Both the position numbers and the translations under genes were made by a program. Shown here piece after piece: positions 52,588 through 62,570 of a DNA stretch of 64,000 nucleotides. This DNA comes from Gordonia zhaorongruii. GTDB lineage: Bacteria > Actinomycetota > Actinomycetes > Mycobacteriales > Mycobacteriaceae. Below the pieces are notes generated by a model. The model did not search any database. It was not told the origin of the DNA and was given only the letters and a program-made list of their open reading frames with translations. The first letter of the stretch is position 1, and each line of letters opens with the position of its first letter. The stretch lies in contig NZ_CP041763.1 in the NCBI RefSeq assembly GCF_007559005.1, positions 496,001 to 560,000 of the forward strand, given 5' to 3'.

Positions 52588-53496
52588 TCAGGCGCCCGGA
52601 TCGATAGCGGGCGAGTAGTCGTCGACCCGTAGTGCGCCGGGGCCGCGTTCGCCGGTGACGACCAGGTCGCTTCCCCTGCTCATGGCCTTTTTCGGGATGA
52701 CGTCCCAGGCCATCGGCAAGACGGGCACGGTAGTCGAGAAGCGTTTCAACACGTGTGAGTAAAACTCTTTCGGCAGGTCCGCAGAGTAATGGTCCTCGGG
52801 GCCGTCGTACAGGTCGGTGGCCTCTATCCGGACGCGTCCGTCGACCACGGACAGCCGCGCTTTCACGCTGATCTTCACCTTCGGATGGTGATAGCCCGAC
52901 GCCGACGGCGGCAGGCCGTGGTCATGCTCGGGGGAGCCGGGGAGCGGAACGGTACCGCTGAGCATGACGCCCTCGCTCCGTTCCAGCAGACCGTCACCGG
53001 GACCGCCGCCGCCGACCTTGCCGTCGGGTGCCGGGGTGTTTATGTACAGGTCGAGGATCCCCATCAGCCTGCCGAGATTCACCGAGTTGATCCGGGTCTC
53101 CGCGGTCACCGATTGGGCTGTCAGCTCGGTCTGCGGAGTCACGTCCCACACGCGCCCGGTGTCGACGTCGCCGAGCCGGGCGTCGACGGTGGCGGTCGAG
53201 TCGTAATCGGTGTCGTCGTGCCCGTCGAAGGCGACGCCGCGTGCGCTGATGAGCATCGACCCGAACTCGCCGGAGGACGCGTGCGTCAGGAACGGAAAGC
53301 CGCCGAGACCCACTTCCGGCTCGTAGTCGATGCCCGACGACCGCTCAAGCGCGACGGCGATCCGATGCTCCGCCCGCGATGCGGCGAAAGTGTCGGCGAT
53401 ATATCCGATGACCAGCAGGATCACCGCCGCCACAACGGTCAGCGCAACCGCGCGGGCGACGCGTCGTCGCGGGGCGATTCGGGCTGACGTGGACAT
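52588..53496 (-). CDS. lmeA: LmeA-like DUF2993 cell-envelope protein
   Basis: 302-residue envelope protein with one N-terminal membrane anchor (about 13-35, [20 protein letters not shown]) and a periplasmic DUF2993 domain ([30 protein letters not shown]). The mycobacterial LmeA protein binds phosphoinositides and is needed for full-length lipomannan. Location next to glnR agrees with what I recall for Rv0817c. The ATG at 53496 begins just before the anchor. It is divergent from glnR by 91 bases. Confidence 0.83.
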   Translation of the reverse strand: MSTSARIAPRRRVARAVALTVVAAVILLVIGYIADTFAASRAEHRIAVALERSSGIDYEPEVGLGGFPFLTHASSGEFGSMLISARGVAFDGHDDTDYDSTATVDARLGDVDTGRVWDVTPQTELTAQSVTAETRINSVNLGRLMGILDLYINTPAPDGKVGGGGPGDGLLERSEGVMLSGTVPLPGSPEHDHGLPPSASGYHHPKVKISVKARLSVVDGRVRIEATDLYDGPEDHYSADLPKEFYSHVLKRFSTTVPVLPMAWDVIPKKAMSRGSDLVVTGERGPGALRVDDYSPAIDPGA

Positions 53497-53587
53497 TGGG
53501 TCTATTCTGTCATCACATCTCCTGAGAGCTGCGACCAGCGTCGATCGACAGTTCAACCAAGAGGCCACGACGAGAGCGGAGTGGTTA

Positions 53588-54289
53588 GTGGACCTGTTGT
53601 TGTTGACGTCGGAGCCATCGCCGGACTCCGTTCTGGAATCTTTGACGCTTCTTCCCCACGACGTTTCCTTGGCCCCGGTCGACACGTCGTCGTTGGTGAG
53701 CGCTGCCGAATCAGATCTCGTCCTCGTGGACGCTCGCACCGACCTCGCGAACGCCCGGGCCATCTGCCGATTGCTCGATACCACCGGTGTGCGGGTGGTC
53801 GCGGTGGTCGCCGAGGGCGGTCTCGTCGCGGTGAGTGCGGACTGGGGCATCGACGACTTCCTGCTTCCGGACACGGGTCCCGCGGAACTCGATGCGCGGT
53901 TGCGGTTGATCGTGGCGCGTGGCATCGACCCGGAGCCGGAGATATCGGACAAGATCGTGCTGGGCGATCTGGTGATCGACGAGAACACCTACACCGCACG
54001 ACTGCGCGGAAGGCCGATCGACCTGACGTACAAGGAGTTCGAGCTCCTCAAGTTCTTGGCGCAGAATCCCGGCCGGGTGTTCACCCGGGCGCAGCTCCTG
54101 CATGAGGTCTGGGGTTACGACTTCTTCGGCGGCACCCGCACCGTCGACGTTCATGTGCGCCGGCTCCGGGCGAAGCTCGGGTCCGACCACGAGTCCCTGA
54201 TCGGAACCGTGCGCAACGTCGGTTACAAGGCGGTGAAACCGTCGGTGCGCAAAGCCGAGGGCGAATACAACTCGGGGGAACCGGACTGA
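53588..54289 (+). CDS. glnR: OmpR-type nitrogen response regulator
   Basis: 233-residue response regulator. The receiver domain is at about 1-115 with the Asp in [11 protein letters not shown] but without the full acidic cluster of typical receivers, as in GlnR. The winged-helix DNA-binding domain is at about 130-222 ([46 protein letters not shown]). GlnR controls nitrogen assimilation in actinobacteria and may cross-talk with phosphate control; the pst operon lies downstream. The GTG at 53588 gives the family start; a longer version would cross the lmeA promoter. Confidence 0.86.
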   Translation: MDLLLLTSEPSPDSVLESLTLLPHDVSLAPVDTSSLVSAAESDLVLVDARTDLANARAICRLLDTTGVRVVAVVAEGGLVAVSADWGIDDFLLPDTGPAELDARLRLIVARGIDPEPEISDKIVLGDLVIDENTYTARLRGRPIDLTYKEFELLKFLAQNPGRVFTRAQLLHEVWGYDFFGGTRTVDVHVRRLRAKLGSDHESLIGTVRNVGYKAVKPSVRKAEGEYNSGEPD

Positions 54290-54315
54290 ACGTGCGGCCG
54301 ACTACCCTCGGCCTC

Positions 54316-55200
54316 ATGAGCGACTTCTCGATTCGTACTGTTCGCGGCGCGCTGACTGCGGCCGACGTCGACCACGCACTGACCGTGCAGGCTGCTGCTA
54401 CCGAGGTGGACGGCACCGAACCGCTGTCGGAGCAGCACCTGATGGCGATCCGGGACGGCGGTGCGCTCCATCTGGTGTCCGAGCACGGCTACGGCAACGT
54501 CCTGTCGGCCCGCGACGGTGAGCCCCCGATGGCGGAGGCCGTGGTTCATCCCGACGCGCGAGGGGCGGGTGAGGGGCGCGCGCTAGTCGATGCGCTGCTG
54601 GCCGCCGCGCAGGAACTCGGCGATGGGCCGCAGGTGTGGGCGCACGGCGATCTGCCCGCGGCCGGGAAGGTGGCCGCCGCGCTCGGTCTGGAAAGCGAAC
54701 GGGAACTGCTGCAGCTGCGCAGGCCGCTGTCGGAGCCGCTGCCCGACGTCGCCGAGCGGTCGGACATCGTGCTCCGCACCTACCGGGAGAGCGACGACGC
54801 GGAGATCCTGCGCGTCAACAACGCGGCCTTCGACTGGCATCCCGAGCAGGGTGGGTGGACCCAACGTCAGGTGGATGAGCGGACAGGGGCGGACTGGTTC
54901 GATCCGAAGGGCGTCTTCCTCGCATTCGACGCCGCCGACCCGGACACGCTGCTCGGCTTCCACTGGACCAAAGTGGATAAGCCCGGTCTTGGTGAGGTGT
55001 ACATCGTGGGCGTCGACCCTGCTGCCCAAGGGCGCGGCCTCGGAAATCTGCTGACGCTGGCCGGTCTGCACTATCTGGCGGGCCGCGAACTCGATGCGGT
55101 GGAGCTGTACGTCGAGGGTGACAACGATGCAGCACTGAAAACGTATGGGCGGCTCGGGTTCACGCGGTATCGCGCAGACATCACGTACCGGCGGGGGTGA
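54316..55200 (+). CDS. mshD: Mycothiol synthase
   Basis: Final step of mycothiol synthesis: acetyl transfer from acetyl-CoA to the cysteine amine. 294 residues in two GNAT domains. The C-terminal active domain has VLRTYRESDDAEILRVNNAAFDWHPEQG, GFHWTKVD, GEVYIVGVDPAAQGRGLGNLLT and DAALKTYGRLGF. The N-terminal GNAT half is degenerate but can bind acetyl-CoA. The ATG at 54316 is chosen; a GTG at 54292 directly after glnR is in frame. It probably shares the glnR transcript. Confidence 0.93.
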   Translation: MSDFSIRTVRGALTAADVDHALTVQAAATEVDGTEPLSEQHLMAIRDGGALHLVSEHGYGNVLSARDGEPPMAEAVVHPDARGAGEGRALVDALLAAAQELGDGPQVWAHGDLPAAGKVAAALGLESERELLQLRRPLSEPLPDVAERSDIVLRTYRESDDAEILRVNNAAFDWHPEQGGWTQRQVDERTGADWFDPKGVFLAFDAADPDTLLGFHWTKVDKPGLGEVYIVGVDPAAQGRGLGNLLTLAGLHYLAGRELDAVELYVEGDNDAALKTYGRLGFTRYRADITYRRG

Positions 55201-55624
55201 CGCGACGGCCGCGTCGGTGGGCAGGCGGACGCGTGAGTTGAGCAGGTGAATGCCGAGTGGGTGTGTGGGGACCTTCCGTGCCTTGTCACGGTGATCTCGA
55301 TTCGTCGTCGTTGCTCGCTCCGCTCGCAGCGTCGTCACTCGATCGGCGAGGGGGTCGGCTGATTGGGGGAGAGGACGCGGGTGTCACTCGGTCGGCGGCG
55401 AGGAGCTGGTGTCGTTCGATCGGTGGACGAAGACGGGCTGCCGTGCCAGGTTTCGTACTCCGGACGAAACGGGCGTACCTGGTACTTCGTGTACCGGACA
55501 CCGCTTGTTCACCGGACGGGTCTGACTGTTTCCGATTCCGCTACCTCCGCGACGACTGGATCTAACCGGGCGCCGATAGCTTCGGCTCGTTACCTGAAGC
55601 TTATTGAAAGGCGACCGACTCACC
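55201..55624. promoter_or_regulatory. pstS upstream region
   Basis: 424 bp between mshD and pstS. It has a GTTTCGT / ACGAAAC hairpin at 55450-55470 and GGTAC / GTACC at 55481-55495. One GTTCACC at 55507-55513 resembles a half-site of actinobacterial phosphate boxes, but no second half-site at the right spacing was seen. A region near 55300-55345 resembles the TTGAGC/CTCGC repeat family weakly. No convincing gene is present. Confidence 0.45.
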
Positions 55625-56692
55625 ATGAGTGTCAACCGCAAGTTCGTCCACAGTGCAGGCGCCGCATCGGCGACCGTCGTCGCTGCCGCACTCGTTCTGT
55701 CCGCCTGCGGCAGTGGCTCCGATGCCGCGACCGTCACCGGTGAAGGCTCGACCGCCCAGCAGAAGGCGATGGAGGTCTTCTCCGAGGCGCTCGCCGACGG
55801 GGACAAGGTGAACCTCGACTACACCGGCTCGGGTTCGGGCGCCGGAATCAAGAAGTTCCTCGCAGGCGAGGTCGACTTCGCCGGCTCGGACTCCCCGCTG
55901 AAGGACGACGAGATCGCACAGGCCAAGGAGCGTTGCGGCGGCAACGAGGCATGGCACATCCCGCTCGTCGCGGGACCGGTCGCCGTCTCCTACAACCTTC
56001 CCGGCGTCGACAAGCTGGTCCTCGACTCGAAGACCCTCGCGAAGATCTTCGATTCGAAGATCAAGAAGTGGGATGACGCCGCCATCAAGGCGCAGAACCC
56101 GGGTGTCGAGCTGCCGTCGACGCCCATCATCCCGGTCCACCGCAGTGACAGCTCGGGCACCACCGACAACTTCACCAAGTACCTGAACGCAGCGGCACCG
56201 CAGGAATGGCCGTACGAGCACAGCAAGGAGTGGGCCGGCCACGGCGGCTCGGGTGCTTCGAAGTCGACCGGTGTCGGCGACACCGTGAAGAAGACCGAAG
56301 GTGCCATCACCTACGTCGAGTGGGGCTTCGCCACGGAGAACGATCTCGGCGTCGCCCAGATCGACTTCGGCGCGGGCGCAACCGAACTCACCCCGGAAAC
56401 CGCAGGCAAGGCACTCGACTCGGTGAAGTTCACCAAGCCGGGCAGCAAGGACCTCGTCGTCGACACCGAGGGCCTGTACGGGATGTCCGAGCCGGGCGCC
56501 TACCCGCTGCTGCTGACCCCGTACGAGATCGTCTGCTCCACCGGATACGACGACGCCAAGATCTCGGAGAGCCTGAAGACCGCGTTCAGCGAGATCCTCG
56601 ACAACGGCCAGGAAGGTCTGCCCGAGGCCGGGTACGTGCCGCTGCCCGAGAAGTTCAAGCAGACTCTCCGCGGGACGATTGACGCACTGTGA
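55625..56692 (+). CDS. pstS: Phosphate-binding lipoprotein
   Basis: 355-residue extracellular phosphate-binding protein of the Pst transporter. It has a lipoprotein signal peptide with lipobox LSAC, lipidated Cys28, then GSGSDAATVTGEGSTAQQKAM. The phosphate-binding loops are GEGSTAQ, FAGSDSPL and HRSDSSGTT. The ATG at 55625 gives a standard lipoprotein signal; a TTG seven codons upstream is in frame but unlikely. The stop overlaps the pstC start (GTGA). First gene of pstSCAB. Confidence 0.95.
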   Translation: MSVNRKFVHSAGAASATVVAAALVLSACGSGSDAATVTGEGSTAQQKAMEVFSEALADGDKVNLDYTGSGSGAGIKKFLAGEVDFAGSDSPLKDDEIAQAKERCGGNEAWHIPLVAGPVAVSYNLPGVDKLVLDSKTLAKIFDSKIKKWDDAAIKAQNPGVELPSTPIIPVHRSDSSGTTDNFTKYLNAAAPQEWPYEHSKEWAGHGGSGASKSTGVGDTVKKTEGAITYVEWGFATENDLGVAQIDFGAGATELTPETAGKALDSVKFTKPGSKDLVVDTEGLYGMSEPGAYPLLLTPYEIVCSTGYDDAKISESLKTAFSEILDNGQEGLPEAGYVPLPEKFKQTLRGTIDAL

Positions 56693-57741
56693 CGAGATCT
56701 GATTCACGAGTCGAGGCATCCGTGAGCTACGGAGAGTCGACTGTGTCCGAGGCGGGACAGGCCAACCGGCCGGTCCCGCCTTCCGGGCGTCCAGGCGCAA
56801 AGGAGCTGTCGAGCTCCGGCGTCGCGCGCACCGGCGACCGCGTGATGCGAACGCTCGCAACCGGTTCGGGCCTGATCGTCTCCACAGTCATCGGTCTGAT
56901 CGCACTGTTTCTGCTGATTCAGGCCATCCCGTCCCTGCTGAAGAACCAGGAGAACTTCTTCACCTTCGAAGGCTCCTGGGTGGTGTCGGGCGACGAGCTG
57001 CACTTCGGTATTCCGCAGCAGTTCTACGCCACCGTGCTGGTGTCGGTGATCGCGCTCATCATCGCGATGCCCGTCGCGCTGGGCATCGCGATGTTCGTCA
57101 CCGAGTACGCGCCGAAGCGGCTCAAGAAGCCGGTGGCGTACGTCGTCGACCTGCTGGCCGCCGTCCCGTCGATCGTCTACGGCCTGTGGGGCATCCTCGT
57201 CCTGGGCCCGGCGATGGTCGGGATCAACCAGTGGCTGGTGGATAACGCCGGGTTCCTGCCGTTCTTCTCCAAGCCGCAGAACGCGGCCAACATGTCGACC
57301 GGCGGCACCATGCTGACGGCCGGCATCGTGCTGGCCATCATGATCCTGCCGGTCATCACCGCAGTCACCCGAGAGGTGTTCGCGCAGACGCCGCGCGGCC
57401 ATCGGGAGGCGGCTCTCGCGCTCGGTGCGAGCCAGTGGGAGGTGGTGCGGTTCGCCGTACTGCCGTTCGGCTTCTCGGGCTACATCTCGGGAGCGATGCT
57501 CGGTCTGGGCCGTGCGCTCGGTGAGACGATGGCGTTGCTGCTGATCATCTCGACGGCCGGCCCGATCAACTTCAACCTGCTGGAGAGCGGTCAGACGTTC
57601 GCGACGGTCATCGCGAACAACGCCGCCGAGTTCGACGATCCGCTGAAGACCGGCGCGTTCATCTCGGCCGGACTGGTCCTCTTCGCCCTGACCTTCATCG
57701 TGAACGCTGCGGCGCGCGCGGTGATCGCACGAAAGGCGTGA
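56689..57741 (+). CDS. pstC: Phosphate ABC transporter permease PstC
   Basis: 350-residue permease with six membrane helices and the EAA-type loop HREAALALGASQWEVVRFAVLPFG. The N-terminal 60 residues are a hydrophilic extension (REASV-rich) ahead of the first helix at about 62. The GTG at 56689 overlaps the pstS stop by four bases; a GTG at 56722 with GAGG upstream is an alternative. It pairs with PstA in the inner membrane. Confidence 0.94.
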   Translation: MTRSDSRVEASVSYGESTVSEAGQANRPVPPSGRPGAKELSSSGVARTGDRVMRTLATGSGLIVSTVIGLIALFLLIQAIPSLLKNQENFFTFEGSWVVSGDELHFGIPQQFYATVLVSVIALIIAMPVALGIAMFVTEYAPKRLKKPVAYVVDLLAAVPSIVYGLWGILVLGPAMVGINQWLVDNAGFLPFFSKPQNAANMSTGGTMLTAGIVLAIMILPVITAVTREVFAQTPRGHREAALALGASQWEVVRFAVLPFGFSGYISGAMLGLGRALGETMALLLIISTAGPINFNLLESGQTFATVIANNAAEFDDPLKTGAFISAGLVLFALTFIVNAAARAVIARKA

Positions 57742-57742
57742 G

Positions 57743-58600
57743 ATGGAACTGATCACCATGTCGCCGCGGCGCAAGATCACCGACGGCGCTGTCCGGACCG
57801 GTGTCGTCATCTCGGTTCTGCTCGCGATCCTCCCACTCGGCTGGCTCCTGTGGACCCTGGTGTCGCGTGGTATCGAACCGATCCTCGACCCCGAATGGTG
57901 GATGGAGTCCGAACGCAAGGGCGGCGCTGCCAACGCGATCGTCGGCACCCTGGTCCAGACGGGACTGGCGGCGGTGGTCGCGGTGCCGCTGGGCGTTCTG
58001 GTCGGGATCTATCTCGTGGAGTACGGTTCCGCGCGCAGCACGCTGACCCGCGTGACCACGTTCATGGTCGACGTCCTGGCGGGCGTTCCGTCGATCGTCG
58101 CCGCACTGTTCGTCTACGCGGTCTGGCGCACCACGCTCGACCTGCCTCGGTCGGGGCTGGTCGTCGCATTGGCGCTGGTCCTGCTGATGGTCCCGCTGGT
58201 GGTGCGAGCCACCGAGGAGATGCTGAAGATCGTCCCGCAGGATCTGCGGGAGGCGGCGTACGCGCTGGGCGTTCCGAAATGGAAGACCATCCTGCGCGTC
58301 GTCCTCCCGACCGCGATGTCGGGGATCATCACCGGCATCATGCTGGCCATCGCCCGAGTGATGGGTGAATCGGCTCCGATCCTGATCCTGGTCGGTGCGA
58401 CCAGCGGCATGAACTGGAACCCGTTCCAGGGTGACCAGCAGTCGCTGCCGCTGATGATGATCCAGGAGTACAACAAGGGCCCCAGTGGCTACGACGAGGT
58501 GTGGGGTGCCGCGCTGACGCTGGTGATCGCGGTTGCGATCGTCTACGTCATCGCGCGACTGCTCGCCCAGTTCACCGGCCCGAAGATAGAAGGACGTTAG
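57743..58600 (+). CDS. pstA: Phosphate ABC transporter permease PstA
   Basis: 285-residue permease with six membrane helices. The EAA loop is [27 protein letters not shown], and the family segment [17 protein letters not shown] follows. The ATG at 57743 is one base after the pstC stop. Together with PstC it forms the phosphate channel driven by PstB. Confidence 0.95.
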   Translation: MELITMSPRRKITDGAVRTGVVISVLLAILPLGWLLWTLVSRGIEPILDPEWWMESERKGGAANAIVGTLVQTGLAAVVAVPLGVLVGIYLVEYGSARSTLTRVTTFMVDVLAGVPSIVAALFVYAVWRTTLDLPRSGLVVALALVLLMVPLVVRATEEMLKIVPQDLREAAYALGVPKWKTILRVVLPTAMSGIITGIMLAIARVMGESAPILILVGATSGMNWNPFQGDQQSLPLMMIQEYNKGPSGYDEVWGAALTLVIAVAIVYVIARLLAQFTGPKIEGR

Positions 58601-58602
58601 AC

Positions 58603-59379
58603 ATGGCCAAGAGCCTGACCCTCGAAGAACTGAACATCTACTACGGCGATTTCCATGCCGTGCAGGACGTGTCGCTGAAGATCAAGCCGAAGTCGGTGAC
58701 CGCGTTCATCGGGCCGTCCGGCTGCGGCAAGTCGACGGTGCTACGAACGCTCAACCGCATGCACGAGGTGACGCCGGGCGCGTACACGACGGGTTCGGTG
58801 AAGCTCGACGAGCTCGATCTGTACGACAAGAACGTCGACCCGGTCGGTGTCCGCACCACGATCGGCATGGTGTTCCAGAAGGCCAACCCGTTCCCGACGA
58901 TGTCGATCCGCGACAACGTCGTCGCCGGTCTGAAGCTGAACGGTGTGAAGGACAAGAAGGAGCTCGACGAGGTCGCCGAGGCGAGCCTGCGCGGCGCCAA
59001 CCTGTGGAACGAGGTCAAGGATCGTCTCGACAAGCCGGGTGGCAGTCTCTCCGGCGGCCAGCAGCAGCGTCTGTGCATTGCGCGGGCGATCGCGGTGTCA
59101 CCGCAGGTGCTGTTGATGGACGAGCCCTGCTCGGCTCTGGACCCGATCTCGACCATGGCGATCGAGGATCTCATCGCCGAGCTCAAGAGCGATTACACGA
59201 TCGTCATCGTCACCCACAACATGCAGCAGGCCGCGCGGGTGAGCGACCAGACCGCGTTCTTCAACCTGATCGGCGCGGGCAAGCCCGGCCAGCTGGTGGA
59301 GGTCGGCGACACCAACAAGGTGTTCTCCGCCCCCGACCTGAAAGAGACCGAGGACTACATCTCCGGCCGCTTCGGCTGA
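58603..59379 (+). CDS. pstB: Phosphate ABC transporter ATPase PstB
   Basis: 258-residue ATP-binding protein. Walker A is [10 protein letters not shown]-loop [10 protein letters not shown], signature [14 protein letters not shown], Walker [14 protein letters not shown] and switch His in VTHNMQQ. The ATG at 58603 lies two bases after the pstA stop. A perfect palindromic terminator follows. phoU is convergent, not part of this transcript. Confidence 0.97.
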   Translation: MAKSLTLEELNIYYGDFHAVQDVSLKIKPKSVTAFIGPSGCGKSTVLRTLNRMHEVTPGAYTTGSVKLDELDLYDKNVDPVGVRTTIGMVFQKANPFPTMSIRDNVVAGLKLNGVKDKKELDEVAEASLRGANLWNEVKDRLDKPGGSLSGGQQQRLCIARAIAVSPQVLLMDEPCSALDPISTMAIEDLIAELKSDYTIVIVTHNMQQAARVSDQTAFFNLIGAGKPGQLVEVGDTNKVFSAPDLKETEDYISGRFG

Positions 59380-59390
59380 TCCACGGTACA

Positions 59391-59428
59391 GAGAATCGCC
59401 CCCGCCGGTACCGGCGGGGGCGATTCTC
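59391..59428. terminator. Bidirectional terminator between pstB and phoU
   Basis: Perfect 38-bp palindrome with 19-base arms starting GAGAATCGCCCCC and centred on GGTACC. It ends pstSCAB and may also end the convergent phoU transcript. Confidence 0.93.
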
Positions 59429-59459
59429 GTCTGGTCTTGTGAGCCGCAGGCGAGCGGTG

Positions 59460-60122
59460 TCAGCTCGCCTCGATCAACTGCTCCGGAGTTTTGCCGGTGG
59501 CCTGGAAGACGACGCGGCGGGCGATGAGGACGGCATGATCGGCGTAGCGCTCGTAGTAGCGGCCGAGGAGGGTGACGTCGACGGCGGCGGCCACACCGTG
59601 GGTCCAGTCGCGGTCCATCATCACGGTGAACAGGTGACGGTGCAGATCGTCCATCGCATCGTCGTCCTCCATCAGAGCGAGAGCGTCCTGGTAGTTCTGA
59701 CTCTCCAGGACCCGATGCGCGCTGTGGGCGAGTTCGACGGCGAGCCGACCCATCTCCTCGAAGAATCCGGTGACCTCGTCGGGCAGCGCCTTGGCCGGGT
59801 GGCGTCGTCGTGCGACCTTGGCGACGTGCAGGGCGAGCGCGCCCATGCGGTCGATCTCGGAGACCAGCTGGAAGCCGGAGACGATGGATCGCAGGTCGCC
59901 GGCGACCGGAGCCTGCAGGGCCATCAACTCGAACGCGAGGTCCTCGGCTTCGGCCGACTTGTCGGCGATCGGGTCATGGTCGGAGATCACCCGCTCGGCG
60001 AGTTCGAGATCGGCTTCGAGGAGGGCACGGGTAGCCAGTGCCATCTCCTCGCCGACTTGTTCGACAATCTGGCCAAGAACGGAGTTCAGGGCAGCCATCT
60101 GCTCCTGGTAGGCGTCACGCAT
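59460..60122 (-). CDS. phoU: Phosphate-signalling protein PhoU
   Basis: 220-residue all-helical protein with two PhoU domains, each with the metal-binding E(D)xxxD pattern ([17 protein letters not shown] in the first, [17 protein letters not shown] in the second). PhoU links the Pst transporter to a PhoR-type sensor and represses the phosphate response when phosphate is plentiful. In mycobacteria the homologues are called PhoY. The ATG at 60122 is near the family start MRDAYQEQM. The gene is convergent with pstB and stands alone. Confidence 0.94.
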   Translation of the reverse strand: MRDAYQEQMAALNSVLGQIVEQVGEEMALATRALLEADLELAERVISDHDPIADKSAEAEDLAFELMALQAPVAGDLRSIVSGFQLVSEIDRMGALALHVAKVARRRHPAKALPDEVTGFFEEMGRLAVELAHSAHRVLESQNYQDALALMEDDDAMDDLHRHLFTVMMDRDWTHGVAAAVDVTLLGRYYERYADHAVLIARRVVFQATGKTPEQLIEAS

Positions 60123-60197
60123 ACGAAGATTCTACTGACACCCGTACGAACAAAACCGCAGGCCACGGTAAAAACAGGGTGAACAGTCGGCAGCCCG

Positions 60198-62483
60198 CTA
60201 GCTGCAGGTGGTGTCTCCGGCGTTGGTGACGGCCAAGTCGTTCGGGAGGCCGCTCCGGTTGACGGCTGCGGGCAGCTCACCGACCTTCAGGGTCGAGCCC
60301 GCTTCGGGAACAGTGCCGACCGATTCCATGCCCTGGAAGTTGGACCCGACGATCACCTGGACGCCGTCCTTCACTGCGCGGTCGGCCTGGATCTTGGCGC
60401 CGGGGAACATCTTCGCGATAGTCGCCGCGGAATCCTTCTGGCCGGCGGCGTAGTGGACGATGGTCTCGGTCGCCTTCTGGGAGGAGTCGCCGACACCGGA
60501 TACGGACACACCCTGTCGGATCATCTCGTCCATGATGTTGCTGGCGACGCCGGACTTTCCGGTGCCGTTGAGGACTCGGGTGGAGATGTTGCCGGGATAC
60601 TGGGCGGTCAGCTCCTTGCCGCCTGGCTTCTTGGCGCTGGTCTTCGGGGGCTCCGGCTTATCCTCGGAATCCTCCGAGTCGGCGGACTTCTTCTTTTTCT
60701 CGCCGGGAAGCGGATCGTCGTCGATGATCGCGTTGAAGATGGTGTTGATGTCATCGGTGCGCGGTAGCTCGTTGCCGTCCGCCGAGGTGCCCGCCGTGGG
60801 GACGGTGAGGAAGGTGACGTTGCCGGCGTCGATGCCCTGCATCGACTCGGCGAGCTCGATGAGCGCGTTCGTGTTGACGTTGTCGACCTGGCTGTACTTG
60901 ATGAACGTGTTGACGATCGAGTTCAGCTTGTTCGGGTTCGACAGGACGTCGCCGGACAGCGTGCCGCGCAGGAGTGACGACATGAACAGCTGCTGGCGTT
61001 TGATGCGTCCGTAATCGCCGTTGCCTTCGACCGCGATGTGGCGGGCGCGCACGTAGTTCAGCGACTGCTTGGCAGTCAGCGTCTTCCGGCCGGGCGTCTT
61101 GACGATGTAACCGAGCTGGTCGTCGAACAACGGGACCCGCGAACACACCTCGACGCCGCCGATAGCGCGAACGACGTGCTCGAATCCGGAGAAGTCCATC
61201 GCGATGAAGTGATTGATGTTCAGGCCGCTGACCTGGGTGAGGGTCTTGACCAGGCATGACGGTCCGCCTTCGGCGTACACGCTGTTGAGCTTCACGCCCG
61301 AGGCGGGCGGGATCGAGCCCTCGTACGATTTGGTCTTCGCGTTCCAGTCCTCGCACTCGGGTCGTTCGACGGCGAGGTCACGCGGCCATGAGACGGCGAC
61401 GACGCGGCTGCGGTCGGCGGGGATGTTCACCAGGAGGACGGTGTCCGAACGGGTGCCTTCGACGGTGGTGGCGTCGCCTGCGCCGAGGTCGGCGTTCTTG
61501 CCGTTGCGGGAGTCGGTGCCGACGATCAGGTAGGTCTGGTCGCCACTCTGACCGTCCTTGTCGCGGATGTTCTCATCGTCGGGGTCGACGGCGCTGATGA
61601 TGTTCCATGCGCCGTTCCAGCCCCGGTTGAGGTTCCACACGTAGCCGGTGCCGACGAGGGACAGGATGCAGGCGAGGGCAACCAGGACTCGGCTGGAGTT
61701 GGTGGCCATCTTCCGTGCGCGAGCCTTGCGCGTGGCGCTCGCCCTGCGCGGACGGACCCGCTGGATCACCTCGGTCAGGTCGGGCGTCGGTTCGAGCGGA
61801 CGCCTCCTGCTGGGTGTCGGTTCCGCAGATTCAGCGTGCTCGGCGGCCGGAATCGTCTGGGGTGCCTGGCGTTCGGGCTGCGATGCCGGGGTCGGCTCGG
61901 TGGGCGCCGCGGCAGCTTGCGCCCGCGACTCGTCGAGCGCTCGCGCGGCCGTCGCCTCGTCGGAGAGGTCCACGGGAGGGGCGTCGTCGCCGGTGACGGG
62001 CGGCAGGACCGAGGTGACGTCCGCGTCGTCGGCGGGACGACGGCGCGGTGGCTCGCCGGGTCGGCGCTGGTACTCGGGGTGCTGCTGGGCCTGCGCGGGG
62101 GGTTGTTGCGGAGGCGCTTGCCGGCCCGGGGGCTGCTGGCCCTGCGGTGCTCGACCCTGCGGTGGCGCGGGTGCGCGGCCCGGCTGGCCGGGTCGGGGAG
62201 GCTGTGGGCCGGCGGCCGGCGGGCTGCCCGGCTGTACGGGGCGTCCCTGATCGTCGACGCCCATCTGATCCATCAGCTGGCGGACGGTGAGGCGCCCGCG
62301 AGGGCGGACGTACTGCTCGCGACCAGTGGGTTCGCGGAGACCTTCGGCGTGTGGGTCGTCCCCGGTGTCGCCGAAACGCTCGCGGAAGTCGAACGAGTCG
62401 GACGGCCGTCCTGCGCGACGGGACCGCCGCGGCGGCGTCCGCTTATCGTCCGGCTCGTTGTCGCCGGGGCGGTCTGAACTCAC
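60198..62483 (-). CDS. LytR-CpsA-Psr cell-wall ligase
   Basis: 761-residue membrane protein. The cytosolic N-terminus of about 255 residues is Pro/Gln/Arg-rich and disordered, then one membrane helix (about 266-284). The LCP domain follows with SRVVAVSWPRDLAVE, the conserved Arg-rich end RARHIAVEGNGDYGRIKRQQ, and a C-terminal LytR_C domain (TRVLNGTGKSGVASNIM). LCP enzymes attach arabinogalactan or other polymers to peptidoglycan using pyrophosphate-linked lipids. The GTG at 62483 has GAGGT upstream. It lies between phoU and dusB, as I recall for Rv0822c. Confidence 0.9.
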   Translation of the reverse strand: MSSDRPGDNEPDDKRTPPRRSRRAGRPSDSFDFRERFGDTGDDPHAEGLREPTGREQYVRPRGRLTVRQLMDQMGVDDQGRPVQPGSPPAAGPQPPRPGQPGRAPAPPQGRAPQGQQPPGRQAPPQQPPAQAQQHPEYQRRPGEPPRRRPADDADVTSVLPPVTGDDAPPVDLSDEATAARALDESRAQAAAAPTEPTPASQPERQAPQTIPAAEHAESAEPTPSRRRPLEPTPDLTEVIQRVRPRRASATRKARARKMATNSSRVLVALACILSLVGTGYVWNLNRGWNGAWNIISAVDPDDENIRDKDGQSGDQTYLIVGTDSRNGKNADLGAGDATTVEGTRSDTVLLVNIPADRSRVVAVSWPRDLAVERPECEDWNAKTKSYEGSIPPASGVKLNSVYAEGGPSCLVKTLTQVSGLNINHFIAMDFSGFEHVVRAIGGVEVCSRVPLFDDQLGYIVKTPGRKTLTAKQSLNYVRARHIAVEGNGDYGRIKRQQLFMSSLLRGTLSGDVLSNPNKLNSIVNTFIKYSQVDNVNTNALIELAESMQGIDAGNVTFLTVPTAGTSADGNELPRTDDINTIFNAIIDDDPLPGEKKKKSADSEDSEDKPEPPKTSAKKPGGKELTAQYPGNISTRVLNGTGKSGVASNIMDEMIRQGVSVSGVGDSSQKATETIVHYAAGQKDSAATIAKMFPGAKIQADRAVKDGVQVIVGSNFQGMESVGTVPEAGSTLKVGELPAAVNRSGLPNDLAVTNAGDTTCS

Positions 62484-62570
62484 AGGTGTACCTCACTGAT
62501 CACTGGCTTGGAACATTCTAGAGGCCCGACCTGAAAGTTCGATTATCGGCGAGCCGCGGAATGCTGCGGA

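Noticed and set aside
55507-55513. A full phosphate box upstream of pstS
   Set aside because: Only one GTTCACC half-site was seen; the partner repeat at 11-bp spacing is too diverged to call.
55257-55565. 102-codon plus-strand frame upstream of pstS
   Set aside because: No ribosome-binding site, no recognisable domain, and it crosses hairpins of the promoter region.
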